A stretch of DNA of 38,210 nt from CAZMCT01 sp964564785 (GCA_964564785.1 CAZMCT010000021.1:1-38210), one strand, 5' to 3'. Positions 1 to 9,048 are shown, counted from the first letter of the stretch. The notes: generated from the letters alone by a model not told the origin. Made by a program: numbers and translations.

Positions 1-3000
1 CGGGCAAGTATTTGCGGTCATTGTCTTTGCAGTGGCGGCCGCAGAGGTGGCGGTGGCAGCCGGCCTCCGGCGGGTGGCGGTGGCGGCGGAGGAGGCGGCG
101 GACGACCGGCGCTGAGCTCGGCCGCCCCGCTGGACCACGGCTTGCCGGGCGCGATCGTCCGGCCGGCGGCGTTTTTCGAGCCGTATCTGGCCGCGTCGCC
201 GGTCGGCCCGCTCTACACGCTGTTGCTGGCGGGCCAGGCGATGGATCAGGAGCCGCCGGCCGCAGAGCCGGCGACGAAGCCCGCGAGCCGGCCCGGCCAG
301 AAGAAGGCCCCGCCGCCGGACCCGCGCAAGCAGGCCCTGGAAGAGGCGGTGCAGAAGGCCCAGCGGGACGCGGCGCAGAAGCAGGCTGAGCGCAAGGCGG
401 CGGAGCCGCCGGTGACGCCGCCGCCGGCGCGGCGGCTGCCACCGGGCGTCGGGGTCGAGGATGCCGCGCCGCAAGAAGAACCCACCGCAGCCGGTGGCGA
501 GGGCCTCACGACGATGGACTCGCTGACCGGTGTCTCGGGCGCGCTGCGCGGCGAGGTCACGGCCCGCGCGGTCGACAGCCGCAAGATCGTGATCACCGGC
601 GACGAGCAGGATGTCGATTTCATCGAGAGCATCCTGAAGATGATGGAGGAGACCGCGACGGCGCCGCAGATCGAGGTCTTCCCGCTCCAGAGCGCGAAGG
701 CGGCCGCCCTGGCGCCGATGATCGAGAAGGTGATCCGCGCCAAGCTGGATGCGGCCGGCATGACCGGCCCCGAGTCGCGCTTCAGCATCAACGCCGAGGG
801 GCGGAGCAACTCGATCATCGCCTCGGCCAGCGAGCAGGTGCTCGACGACATCGCACTGCTCATCGAGGACATCGACATCGGTGTGGTGCCGACGGACATC
901 CGGCAGATTCCGCTCGAGCACATCCGGGCCGGCGAGGCGATGTCGCTGCTCGTGCCGATCATCGAGCGGCTCAACGCGATCCGCGAGGTGCCCCGCGAAT
1001 CTCAGCCGTCGATCTCCGTCGACGATCGCACGAACAGCCTGCTCATCACGGGCACGCCCAAGGACATCGAGGAGATCGAGCGGCTGATCGACTCGATCGA
1101 CGTCGAGCTCGCCCCGACCCAGAAGCAGCGCAGCTTCGTCACGGCCGACGTCATCCTGATCCCCCTGCAGAACGGCTCGGCCGACGACATCGCCAAAACT
1201 TTGACCGACATGATCAAGGCCGAGCAGGACGCGGCCGAGAAGGTCGGCGGCGGCGACCGCAAGACGGCCGGCAAGCCCTACGTCAAGCAGCTCCAGCTCC
1301 ACCTGCCCGACGGGACCGAGCTGCCGCCGCTGAACCTCGAGTACCCGATCCGCATCATCGCCGAGAAGGGCACCAATTCGCTGATCGTCTTCTCGACCCA
1401 GGAGAACAACGAGGCCCTGACCGCGATCGTCAACGTGTTCGACACACTGCCAATGGGGCCGGAGACCGACGTCAAGGTCTTCGCGCTCCAGCACGCGTCG
1501 GCGGAGGCGGTCGCCAAGCTGCTGACCGACACGTTCAAGGACAAGAGCTACCTGGCCCGGCCGGTCGAGGGCGACGCGAAGAACCCGCCCAAGGGCCAGC
1601 TCCCGCCGGTGCCGCCGGGCGTCGCGGCCCGCGGCCTGCCCTACCCCCTGGTGGTGCAGTCCGACACCCGCAGCAACACGGTGCTCGTGATCGGCCGGGC
1701 CGACGCGGTCCTGCTCGCGGGCGGACTCATCAAGGAGCTGGACCGGCCGAGCGTCGACCTGGCGCTCAAGCCGTTCGTGCTGCCGCTCAAGCACGCCAGC
1801 GCCTCGCAGCTCGCCGACCGGCTGGAGAAGATTCTGGCGGACCGCACGAAGGTGCTGGGCGGCGACAAGAGCGCCGCGCTGGACAACGCCATCCTCCAGC
1901 CCGACGAGCGCTCCAACGCGCTGATCGTACTGGCGACGGCCGGCACGTACGACATGGTCGAGGACCTGGCGCTACAGCTCGACGCGGCGGCCCGCTACAG
2001 CACGGTGGACACGCGTTACCGGCTGCTGAAGTACGCCGACGTGGTCAAGCTCCGCGGCCTGCTCGAGGAGATGTTCAAGTCCAAGCAGGACGCCGAGAGC
2101 AAGAACAACAAGGAAGGGCCCAAGGACAGCCTGGCGGTGCTGGCCGACACGCGCAGCAACGCCTTGGTCCTCACCGGCACGCGCGACTACCTGGAGGAGG
2201 CCGAGCGCGTCATTACCGAGCTCGACAAGCCGTTTTCCGGCACGGTCGTGTTCCAGACCTTCCACCCGCGGTTGAACAGCGCGGCCAACGTCGCCAGCCT
2301 GCTCCAGGAGGCGGTCGACGAGTCGCTCAAGCAGAAGGACAGCAAGCTCAGCGGCACGCCGATCCACATTGCGGCCGACCCGATCACCGATGCGCTGCTG
2401 GTCGCGGCTTCGGCCGAGGACATGTCGACGATCGAGCGCTGGGTGGAGACGCTGGACCGCCCGAGCGAGGTCGGGCGGCGGACGCAGATCATCCCCCTGG
2501 CGCGCGCGCGGGCGGAGGACGTGGCCAAGAGCGTGCAGGACATCTTCAAGCAGCAGGGCGGCGGGGGCGGCAAGGGCGGCGGCGAGGTCGATGTGACGGT
2601 CACGGCCGACAAGAACACCAACGCCGTGATCGTGTTCGCGCCGGCGGCGCTCTTGGCCGACGTCGAGGACGTCGTGCGGCGGATGGACGGCACCGAGCCG
2701 ATCGCGGGCACGATCGTGCGGATCTTCCGCTTGGCCCAGGCCGACGCGGAAGCGGCCGGCGAGCTGCTTCAGCGGATTCTCGAGCTGCGCGGCGGTACGG
2801 TGAGCGGCACCGGTGGAGGCGGCGGCGGCGCAAACCAGCAGGAGACCGAGTCGCAGGTCATGCTGATCTTCCAGCGCCTCAACCCCGACATCGGGCTCGA
2901 GACGCTGCGGGGGATGCGGCAGGACATCACGGTCATCTCCGACATCCGCACGAACTCGCTGGTCGTCACCGCGCCGGCCGACAGCATGCCGCTCATGGAA

Positions 3001-4602
3001 TCCCTGGTGACCGCGGTGGACGTCCCGCCGGAGGATGCGCAGATCCGCGTGTTCCGGCTGCGGAACGCGGACGCCGAGCAGCTCGTGCAGAACCTCGAAA
3101 CGCTCTTCGAGCGCCGCACGCAGGGCGGCGGCCGGACGGGCAGCGGGACGACCGGCGACCAGGAGCGGATCCTGACGCTCGAGGGCATGGGCGCCGAGGG
3201 CGGCGGTCGGCAGGAGGTCGCGTTCACGACCGACGTGCGGACGAACTCGGTCATCGCGGCCGGAACCCCGGGATATCTGAAGCTCGTCGAGGAGCTGATC
3301 TATCAGCTCGACACGATCCCGGTCCCGGAACGGCTGACCGACGTCTACGTCCCGCAGAACATTCCGGCCGAGGAGCTGGCGCCGACGCTGAAGGAGTTCA
3401 GCGACGCGGAGCAGGCCCGGTTGAAGGAGATCGGCGAGGACGTATCGAAATCGGTGCTCCAGGAGCGGCAGATCACGGCGATCGCGAGCAAGGCCGCGAA
3501 CCGGCTGATTCTCGACGTCGACCCGCGTTTTCGCGACTCGGTCATGGAGGTGGTCCGCTCGCTCGACCAGATGCCGCCGCAGGTGATGATCCAGGTGCTG
3601 ATCGTCGAGGTCACCATGGACAACGAGCTCGACCTCGGCGTCGAGTTCGCGTTTCAGGACCTCCAGTGGGCGAAGGCCGGCCCGACCGACACGACCACGT
3701 TCGACTATGTGGGCGGCACGGACCTGGGAGCAGCCGGCAGCGGCCTGGGCGGGTTCACGTTCACGATCACCGGCGCGGATTTCAATTTCCTGTTCCGCAC
3801 GCTCCAGAACGAGGGGCAGCTCAACGTCCTGAGCAGGCCGCAGATTGTGGCCATGGACAATCAGGAAGCGTCGATCGAGATTGCGGATGATGTGCCGTAC
3901 GTGACAGGCACCTCGACCACCACCGGCGGGCAGATCACGACCAGCGTGGCTCGTGAGCAGATCGGCATCAAGCTCACGGTCACGCCGCAGATCAACACCG
4001 ACGGCTTCGTGCGGCTGGACATTGAGCAGGAGGTATCGGACTTCACCGGCTCGACGGTGGACGTCGGACAGGGCGTCACCGCGCCGGTGTTCTTCCGCCG
4101 CAACGCCAAGACCAACGTAATGGTGAAGGACCACGAGACGGTCGTGCTCGGCGGGCTGATTACCAGCCGCACGGAGAACCGCGAGCAGAAAGTGCCGCTG
4201 ATCGGCGACGTGCCGGGCCTGGGGCTGCTGTTCCGCAACCAGACGGACTCCAAGAAGCGCACCGAACTGCTGCTCGTGCTGACCCCGCACGTGATCCGCA
4301 GCGCCGAGGACTACCGCGCCCTCTCGGCCAGGGAGCGCGACGAGCTCGAGGTCGTACCGCCCGAGACGCTCCGTGCCCCGCTCTTCCAGTCCCTCCAGTT
4401 GGAAGTCGAGGGACCGGACGCGCCCCCGCCGCGCGACGATCAGGCCCCGCTCGTCCCACGCGAGGTCCCGGGCGGAATGGACTACCGCGCGCAGCCGGAG
4501 GAGTACGGGCCGGTCCGCCCGGCCATCCAACCCCAGCGCCCGCCGCCGCCGCCGGACTCGTACGACGTCCCCGTCAGTTTCCGGACGTCACCGTCGCGGT
4601 AG
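1..4602 (+). CDS. GspD-family secretin with a very long N-domain array (5' partial)
   Basis: Outer-membrane secretin of the type II secretion / type IV pilus superfamily. The frame is open to the left window edge, so the true start is probably outside; the first in-frame start-like codon is TTG at 142, and residue numbers count from there (1486 residues). The C-terminal secretin barrel lies at about 1146-1385, beginning QVMIQVLIVEV and including QLNVLSRPQIVAMDNQEA, VPLIGDVPGLGLLF and ELLLVLTPHVI, all hallmark GspD segments. Before it are about twelve N1-type modules, each marked by a D-x-R-[ST]-N-[SA] core near residues 143, 220, 295, 409, 508, 589, 670, 746, 823, 934, 1030 and 1117. Usual GspD proteins have three or four N modules and 650-750 residues. 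Glycine-rich linkers occur near 805, 890 and 1000, and the tail is proline-rich. No other secretion gene is in the window, so the system type is unassigned. Confidence 0.93.
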   Translation, partial: RASICGHCLCSGGRRGGGGSRPPAGGGGGGGGGGRPALSSAAPLDHGLPGAIVRPAAFFEPYLAASPVGPLYTLLLAGQAMDQEPPAAEPATKPASRPGQKKAPPPDPRKQALEEAVQKAQRDAAQKQAERKAAEPPVTPPPARRLPPGVGVEDAAPQEEPTAAGGEGLTTMDSLTGVSGALRGEVTARAVDSRKIVITGDEQDVDFIESILKMMEETATAPQIEVFPLQSAKAAALAPMIEKVIRAKLDAAGMTGPESRFSINAEGRSNSIIASASEQVLDDIALLIEDIDIGVVPTDIRQIPLEHIRAGEAMSLLVPIIERLNAIREVPRESQPSISVDDRTNSLLITGTPKDIEEIERLIDSIDVELAPTQKQRSFVTADVILIPLQNGSADDIAKTLTDMIKAEQDAAEKVGGGDRKTAGKPYVKQLQLHLPDGTELPPLNLEYPIRIIAEKGTNSLIVFSTQENNEALTAIVNVFDTLPMGPETDVKVFALQHASAEAVAKLLTDTFKDKSYLARPVEGDAKNPPKGQLPPVPPGVAARGLPYPLVVQSDTRSNTVLVIGRADAVLLAGGLIKELDRPSVDLALKPFVLPLKHASASQLADRLEKILADRTKVLGGDKSAALDNAILQPDERSNALIVLATAGTYDMVEDLALQLDAAARYSTVDTRYRLLKYADVVKLRGLLEEMFKSKQDAESKNNKEGPKDSLAVLADTRSNALVLTGTRDYLEEAERVITELDKPFSGTVVFQTFHPRLNSAANVASLLQEAVDESLKQKDSKLSGTPIHIAADPITDALLVAASAEDMSTIERWVETLDRPSEVGRRTQIIPLARARAEDVAKSVQDIFKQQGGGGGKGGGEVDVTVTADKNTNAVIVFAPAALLADVEDVVRRMDGTEPIAGTIVRIFRLAQADAEAAGELLQRILELRGGTVSGTGGGGGGANQQETESQVMLIFQRLNPDIGLETLRGMRQDITVISDIRTNSLVVTAPADSMPLMESLVTAVDVPPEDAQIRVFRLRNADAEQLVQNLETLFERRTQGGGRTGSGTTGDQERILTLEGMGAEGGGRQEVAFTTDVRTNSVIAAGTPGYLKLVEELIYQLDTIPVPERLTDVYVPQNIPAEELAPTLKEFSDAEQARLKEIGEDVSKSVLQERQITAIASKAANRLILDVDPRFRDSVMEVVRSLDQMPPQVMIQVLIVEVTMDNELDLGVEFAFQDLQWAKAGPTDTTTFDYVGGTDLGAAGSGLGGFTFTITGADFNFLFRTLQNEGQLNVLSRPQIVAMDNQEASIEIADDVPYVTGTSTTTGGQITTSVAREQIGIKLTVTPQINTDGFVRLDIEQEVSDFTGSTVDVGQGVTAPVFFRRNAKTNVMVKDHETVVLGGLITSRTENREQKVPLIGDVPGLGLLFRNQTDSKKRTELLLVLTPHVIRSAEDYRALSARERDELEVVPPETLRAPLFQSLQLEVEGPDAPPPRDDQAPLVPREVPGGMDYRAQPEEYGPVRPAIQPQRPPPPPDSYDVPVSFRTSPSR

Positions 4603-4822
4603 CGCCACCCGCGTGCGTGACCGGAAGCGATCTCTGCCGCCGTGCTCGGAGCGCGACGGAGCGCTCCACGCGCGATTCGCCCGGCCCGTGTCGCCCGGCG
4701 CTCGCGCGCGACCACGCGACGTCCCGGTTCGGGAGGCCAGCGCGGGCTCCCCGGCACCGATTCGCATCTCCCCTTTCGTCAGGCTGCTATAAAGGGGAGA
4801 ATCCGACGGAGCCAGGATTTCC
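4603..4822 (+). promoter_or_regulatory. Intergenic region with an extended -10 box before the lipoprotein gene
   Basis: The 220 bases after the secretin contain TGC-TATAAA at 4785-4793, which fits an extended -10 element, 29 bases before the ATG at 4823. An AGGA ribosome-binding site lies just before the ATG. I see no convincing -35 box and no terminator after the secretin, so read-through is possible. Confidence 0.3.
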
Positions 4823-5473
4823 ATGACCACCCGTCTTGCCCATCGCTGCGTCGTACTCGCGGTCGCCGGACCGTTGGCGCTGCTCTCCGCGGGCTGTGAG
4901 CTCTTCGGCCGCCGCGAGCCGGAGCCGCCCGCCGAACGCGACGACATCGTCGCCATCCGCCAGTACTACTCGACGCAGCCGTGGACCTGGGACCCCGAGG
5001 GCCGGGTCAGCGGCATCCTGGCCCGGGTGTACTTCCTTCCGACCGGCGACGCCAAGGGAAATCTCAAGGGCACCTTCGTCCCCGGCACGATTCGGGCACA
5101 GTTGCACGCGCTCAGCCTGCGGCCCGACGGCACCTACGCCCGTGAACTCCTGCACGAGTGGGTACTGCCGCCGGACGAAGCTCGGCCCTTTCGAACCGTC
5201 AAGCCGTCCATCCTCGGCGAATCGTATGCCTTCGTTCTCCGCTGGCCGTCCGAACTCAAAGTCGCCGGCCGCGAAATCCAGGTGACCTTCAGCTACCAGC
5301 GGCAGGACGGCCGGGTCGTCAGCCAGCCCAGCACCCGCTTTCGCGTTCCCCTGCCGGGCGCCACCCAGCCTCCGCCCGCCACCCGGCCGGTCGCGAAGCC
5401 GGGCCGATCACCGCCGCCCACCGCGCCCGCCGCCCCGCCACCGGCTCCGCCGGCTCCCCTGAGGAACCGCTGA
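4823..5473 (+). CDS. Proline-rich lipoprotein of unknown function
   Basis: A 216-residue protein with a lipoprotein signal peptide: basic MTTRLAHR start, hydrophobic core, then the lipobox LLSAGC, which makes Cys25 the likely lipidated residue. The middle (about 45-180) looks like one beta-rich domain, with GRVSGILARVYFLPTGD and a segment near EIQVTFSYQRQDGRVVSQP. The last 35 residues are a Pro/Ala tail that may be a flexible linker. The ATG is preceded by AGGA. The stop codon overlaps the start of the next gene (TGATG), so the two are translationally coupled, and a role at the cell envelope with the MreD-like protein is a reasonable inference. I recognise no named family. Confidence 0.85.
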   Translation: MTTRLAHRCVVLAVAGPLALLSAGCELFGRREPEPPAERDDIVAIRQYYSTQPWTWDPEGRVSGILARVYFLPTGDAKGNLKGTFVPGTIRAQLHALSLRPDGTYARELLHEWVLPPDEARPFRTVKPSILGESYAFVLRWPSELKVAGREIQVTFSYQRQDGRVVSQPSTRFRVPLPGATQPPPATRPVAKPGRSPPPTAPAAPPPAPPAPLRNR

Positions 5474-5964
5474 TGCACTGGGGCCTGTACCTGCTGGCGC
5501 TGGTTGGCGTGTATCTCGTGCAGACGACATTGCTGCGTCACTTTGCACCGGAATGGATCGATCTGCTGCTGGCGCTGGCGCTGCTCCTTGGGCTGACGTT
5601 GCCGGCGCCCGAGGCCCGACTGGCCGGGTGGGGCGCGGGGCTGATGGTTGACATCGGGACGGACGGGCCGCTCGGCGTGCATGCGCTCTTCTTCGGAGCG
5701 GCCGTCTTCCTGCTGACCTACCTGCGTGAACTGGTCAACCGCGAGTTGTGGTGGGTGCGCTGGCTGGCCGGCGTTCTGGTGGCGTGGCCGGCGCAGTTGC
5801 TGGTGTTCATATATGAGCGCGTGTACGAGGGGGCGGCACGGTCGGTCGGGGGTATTCTCCTCCAGTCGCTGCTGACTGCGATAGTGGCGGCCTTACTAGC
5901 GACGCTGCTGCTCGAGATTCCGCGGCTGGGCGCCCGCCGCCGCTACTCGTTCGAGCGCTGGTGA
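5473..5964 (+). CDS. mreD: MreD-like integral membrane protein
   Basis: A 163-residue, very hydrophobic protein with about five predicted membrane segments. The pattern matches the rod-shape protein MreD: a short N-terminus (MHWGLYLLALVGVYLVQTTL), a second helix rich in Leu (LLLALALLLGLTL), a G-x-G-A-G-L-M-V-D-I loop, and a basic end (RRRYSFERW). In that family the D-[IV]-x(4)-G-x-x-G loop after the second segment is typical; here it reads DIGTDGPLG. MreD normally acts with MreC, MreB and RodA/PBP2 in lateral wall growth, but those genes are not seen here. The start ATG overlaps the previous stop. The assignment rests on hydropathy and this loop, and another small multi-pass protein cannot be excluded. 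Confidence 0.55.
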   Translation: MHWGLYLLALVGVYLVQTTLLRHFAPEWIDLLLALALLLGLTLPAPEARLAGWGAGLMVDIGTDGPLGVHALFFGAAVFLLTYLRELVNRELWWVRWLAGVLVAWPAQLLVFIYERVYEGAARSVGGILLQSLLTAIVAALLATLLLEIPRLGARRRYSFERW

Positions 5965-6062
5965 GGGTTGTCGCGGGCACATCGGCTCCGCGTTGTGCTC
6001 CCGACGGCGCCCGTTGCGGCGGAGCAGCGCAAGATTCGGCCCGCGGCGCAACGCCCGGTCCG

Positions 6063-6755
6063 TCACCGGCCGTTGTGAATCAGACCATCGCGGATCTCGA
6101 TAATCCGGCCGCAGCGGCGCGCCACATCGGGGTCGTGTGTCACGATGATGATCGTCCGGCCGTCCGCGTTGAGCTGATCGAGCATGTCGAGGATCACCTG
6201 GCCGGTCTTGCTGTCGAGGTTCCCCGTGGGCTCGTCGGCCAACAGAATGGCCGGGTCGTTCACCAGCGCCCGGGCGATCGCAACCCGCTGCTGCTGGCCG
6301 CCGGACAGCTCGTGGGGCCGATGCGCCACGCGATCGGCCAGGCCGACGCGCGCCAGCAGGTCGAGGGCGATTTCGCGGCGCCGCTGGGGCGACTGTCCTT
6401 GGTAGAACAGCGGCGTCTCGAGGTTCTCCAGGATCGTCTGCGTCGGGATCAGGTTGAAACTTTGGAAGATGAAGCCGATGCGCCGGCCGCGGATATCCGA
6501 AAGCGCGTCGTCGTCGAGTTGCGACACGTCGTCGCCGTCCAGCCAATACTTCCCGTCCGTCGGACGGTCGAGGCATCCTAAGATGTTGAGCAACGTGGAC
6601 TTGCCGCTGCCCGACGGCCCGACGATCGCCGCGTACTCCCCCCGCCGAAACTCGAACGAGACCCCCCGCAGCGCCCGCACCTCGACCCCGGCGGCCGGCC
6701 GATACACCTTGACCACGTTCTCGAGCCGGACAACGACTTCAGGAGGAGAGGGCAT
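6063..6755 (-). CDS. ABC transporter ATP-binding protein, LolD/MacB/FtsE type
   Basis: A 230-residue ATPase subunit with every key motif: Walker A GPSGSGKST, Q-loop FQSFNLIP, signature LSGGQQQR, Walker B AILLADEP followed by TGNLDS, and the H-loop VTHD. The TGNLDS ending and the LDGDDVSQL segment are typical of the MacB/LolD family, which drives lipoprotein sorting or efflux by mechanotransmission rather than substrate import. The ATG at 6755 has a GAGG ribosome-binding site six bases upstream. The partner permease would be expected next to it on the same strand, but none is in the window, so the partner and substrate are unknown. It converges with the mreD-like gene across a 98-base gap. Confidence 0.93.
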   Translation of the reverse strand: MPSPPEVVVRLENVVKVYRPAAGVEVRALRGVSFEFRRGEYAAIVGPSGSGKSTLLNILGCLDRPTDGKYWLDGDDVSQLDDDALSDIRGRRIGFIFQSFNLIPTQTILENLETPLFYQGQSPQRRREIALDLLARVGLADRVAHRPHELSGGQQQRVAIARALVNDPAILLADEPTGNLDSKTGQVILDMLDQLNADGRTIIIVTHDPDVARRCGRIIEIRDGLIHNGR

Positions 6756-6794
6756 CGTAACCTCGAGCGTCTGCGCGTCAGCATGAGCATCCTA

Positions 6795-6895
6795 GCGGCC
6801 CGCTGAAAACCGGAACAGACACCGGGGGAACGGCTATTGGCACCACCGTCATGGTTGGTTGGGGCGGAGCCGGCCCCCCTCTCTCAACGGGTTGC
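6795..6895 (-). repeat. ~100-bp inverted-repeat (MITE/REP-like) element, copy C
   Basis: Read on the minus strand this begins GCAACCCGTTGAGAGAGG and ends TTTTCAGCGGGCCGC, so the two ends are imperfect inverted repeats. It aligns along its whole length with 8323-8423 and 10453-10552. It sits between the ABC ATPase and the cysteine-rich gene. Size, terminal inverted repeats and intergenic position suggest a non-autonomous element or a REP-type structured repeat. No transposase is present. Confidence 0.8.
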
Positions 6896-7095
6896 GAGGT
6901 ACACGGGAATGGGGGCAAAACCCGGGCCGCAGTGACGTACAGATTCGGTTGCCGGGGGTGATCAAGAGAAACTGCCGGACCACGCGAATAGTCAGTCGGC
7001 GACCACGTCTTCTTCGGCGGCAGAACCGCTGGCATCCGGCGCCGGGCCGGGCGCGCACGGAAAATCGAACATGTAAGGCATGTAAGGAGTGAACG

Positions 7096-7780
7096 ATGCC
7101 GAGAATGGTCTGTGTCTTCTTACTGATGGGGCTGTGTCTGAGTCCTGCACTGGCGCAGCGCTGTCAACCGGGGGCCTGCTGTTTTGCTGACGGAACGTGC
7201 GAGGTCTTGACCCGGCACCAGTGTTTGGTCGCCGGGGGTGTCTTCCTGGGGCCGAACAGCACGTGCGAGCAATGCGCCAACCCGCCTCCGCCCCCTCCGC
7301 CACCGCCGCCCCCGCCGCCGCCACCCCCTCCTCCGCCACCCGGGGCCTGCTGTTTCCCCGACGGTACGTGTGAGCTACTCCACGGGATCGAGTGCATGCA
7401 GGCGGATGGGCTGTTCCTCGGGCCGAACAGCACGTGCGAGCAATGCGCCAACCCGCCTCCGCCCCCTCCGCCACNNNNNNNNNNNNNNNNNNNNNNNNNN
7501 NNNNNNNNNNNNNNNNNNNNNNNNNNNNNNNNNNNNNNNNNNNNNNNNNNNNNNNNNNNNNNNNNNNNNNNNNNCGCCCCCGCCCCCGCCACCTCCTCCG
7601 CCTCACCACCACGGGGCCTGCTGCTTCGCGGATGGCACCTGCGAGATCCGATCAGGGCACGCGTGCGCGCTGGCGGGTGGGAACTGGCTGGGGCCGGGCA
7701 CCACGTGTGAGCAATGCACGCCCGAACTGGCCGACGACCTGCCGAACGTGCTGATGGAAGCGGTCGGACTCGCCCGCTAG
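7096..7780 (+). CDS. Secreted cysteine-rich repeat protein with polyproline linkers (contains scaffold gap)
   Basis: Starts at ATG 7096 after AAGGAG, with a signal peptide (MPRMVCVFLLMGLCLSPALAQ). At least three copies of a ~35-residue module follow, each GACCF-x-DGTCE ... C-x3-GG ... TCEQC with six cysteines, separated by polyproline linkers of about 20 residues. The third copy ends TCEQC and is followed by a short tail ending EAVGLAR and a TAG at 7778-7780. A run of 100 N at 7475-7574 lies inside the second linker. The frame before the gap is +1 relative to the frame after it, which only means the real gap size is not 100, not that the gene is broken. The same module occurs in the 29368-31413 protein. 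The six cysteines probably form disulfides outside the cytoplasm; no function is known to me. Confidence 0.85.
7249..7303 (+). repeat. 55-bp exact direct repeat, first copy
   Basis: The 55 bases at 7249-7303, encoding GPNSTCEQCANPPPPPPP, recur exactly at 7420-7474. The second copy ends at the first N of the gap, so repeat collapse is the likely reason the assembly broke here. Confidence 0.9.
7420..7474 (+). repeat. 55-bp exact direct repeat, second copy, abutting the gap
   Basis: Exact copy of 7249-7303. It encodes the end of the second cysteine module and the start of its polyproline linker and stops at the N run. Confidence 0.9.
7475..7574. other. Scaffold gap of 100 N
   Basis: Exactly 100 ambiguous bases, the usual placeholder for a gap of unknown length. 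It lies in proline-codon repeats of the cysteine-rich gene, so additional cysteine modules may be missing. Confidence 0.99.
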
Positions 7781-7852
7781 CCTCGATGGAAGTGATAGCG
7801 CACTTCAGACCGGCCGGCGGCGCGGCGTGCGCCTCCGGCCGCGCGACGCGTG

Positions 7853-8232
7853 CTACTTGCGCTTCATCGTGCCCTTCATCTCCATGAAGGTCATGAGACC
7901 GAGTGCGTCGGTCTCTTTCAGCTCCCACTCCATGGTGTTCTTGTCGACCAGCCGCAAGGTGCCGTGCCAGTTCCCGGTAGGCCCGCCGTCGTGGCTCTCG
8001 CCCTTCATGTGCCACGCCTTGTCTTCCTCGTCGTAGCGGCAGGTGCCCTGGCCCCAGCCCATGCTGTCAGCCCAGTACGAGCGGAACTTCTTGATGCCCC
8101 CGTCCCAGTGCCAGATGCCGAAGCTCTGCATCGTGATCTGGTTCTTGCCGCACGCGAACTGCGCCCGCTCCGTCATCACATTCTTGCCCAGCCCGTCACG
8201 AGGGCGATCAACGCCACCGCGCACGTTCCCAC
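7853..8232 (-). pseudogene. DUF1579-like secreted protein, N-terminus frameshifted or deleted
   Basis: The intact part (Met at 8174-8176 down to the TAG at 7853) reads like the C-terminal two thirds of a DUF1579-type protein: KKFRSYWADSMGWGQGTCRY, then HMKGESHDGG, LRLVDKNTMEWELKE and EMKGTMKRK. Family members normally have a signal peptide and about 60 more residues ahead of this. A signal-peptide-like segment (GTCAVALIALVTGWA, GTG at 8230-8232, with GGAG upstream) is present but in another frame, ending at a TGA inside the body gene. A frameshift plus loss of sequence is therefore likely. A repeat element lies 91 bases upstream. An alternative is a short functional gene starting at 8176. It converges with the cysteine-rich gene. 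Confidence 0.55.
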
Positions 8233-8322
8233 AATCCCGCGTCTCCTGTCTGCTCCTTCGTGTGAAGACCGATGTTGCCGCGAGTGCTACCCGGCCGGGC
8301 ACGGTGCCCGGCCCGTTGCCCG

Positions 8323-8423
8323 GCAGCCCGTTGAGAAAGGGGGCCTGCTCCGCGCCACCCCACCATCACGGTGGCGCCAACGGCCACTCCCGCGGTGCCT
8401 GTGCCCCTTTTTCAGCGGATGCC
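8323..8423 (+). repeat. ~100-bp inverted-repeat (MITE/REP-like) element, copy A
   Basis: Begins GCAGCCCGTTGAGAAAGG and ends CCCCTTTTTCAGCGGATGCC, with complementary ends, and aligns throughout with 10453-10552 and, inverted, 6795-6895. The centre holds CACCATCACGGTGGCGCC, which can form a second small hairpin. It lies between the decayed DUF1579-like gene and the small lipoprotein gene. Confidence 0.85.
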
Positions 8424-8582
8424 AGGCACAAATCCGTACATTATGAGCGGTTCCCGGTACGCCCTACCGGGCCGGAACGAGACGATGGCGGCCGTCGGAC
8501 CGGACGATCATCCCGTGAAGGTCCAGCATTTCGGACACGTGGCGCAACGTTGCCCCGGATCAGCCGCGCCCGGCGCCGAAAG

Positions 8583-9005
8583 TCACTTCTTCTCGGCGCA
8601 GGATGCGGCTCCCGCGGAGCGCTTCTCGTCCGCGTTGCTGCTCGCCACGCGCTTCATGTACGCCGTCCACTCCCTGCCCTTCTCGCCGCCCCAGACCTTC
8701 ATCGTGTCGCTGGATGAGGTCAGTTCGGCGTTGTACTTGTACTCCTTGCCCTGCGACATGAACTTCAGGGTCTTCGTGGCGCCGTCGTACGTATACGTAC
8801 CGCTCATTTCGCGCGTCTTGCCGGCCTCACTGGCGGTGGCCGTGAACGTGCCGTCGTCCTTCAGGTACATGCATTGGAGCTGAAAGTCCTTCTTGGCCGT
8901 CTGAGGCGTGATCGAATCGAAGTTCCACCGGCCGCTCATGCTCGCACAGCCGGTCAGGGACAGGAACAGGCACGACAGGGCCAGCACCTTCAACGTCGTC
9001 TTCAT
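8583..9005 (-). CDS. Small lipoprotein with a beta-barrel-like domain
   Basis: A 140-residue protein. The ATG at 9003-9005 is chosen because GGAGG lies just upstream and because it gives a clean lipoprotein signal (MKTTLKVLALSCLFLSLTGC, lipobox LTGC). The mature part starts GRWNFDSITPQTAKK and repeats G-T-[FY]-T-x-x-[GA] type strands (DDGTFTATAS, SGTYTYDGATKTLKF), as in lipocalin-like or META/DUF-type small beta-barrels. The tail (SSNADEKRSAGAASCAEKK) is charged and has one Cys. It is 43 bases downstream of icd on the same strand and may be co-transcribed. No specific function can be read. Confidence 0.85.
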   Translation of the reverse strand: MKTTLKVLALSCLFLSLTGCASMSGRWNFDSITPQTAKKDFQLQCMYLKDDGTFTATASEAGKTREMSGTYTYDGATKTLKFMSQGKEYKYNAELTSSSDTMKVWGGEKGREWTAYMKRVASSNADEKRSAGAASCAEKK

Positions 9006-9048
9006 GGTGTCCTCCAAAAGATCTGTAGGTTTGGACAAAACGCCCCCA

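Noticed and set aside
1972..4530. 852-codon open frame on the minus strand
   Set aside because: It is the antisense of the secretin gene, is His/Arg/Asp-rich with no domain pattern, and follows from the high GC content.
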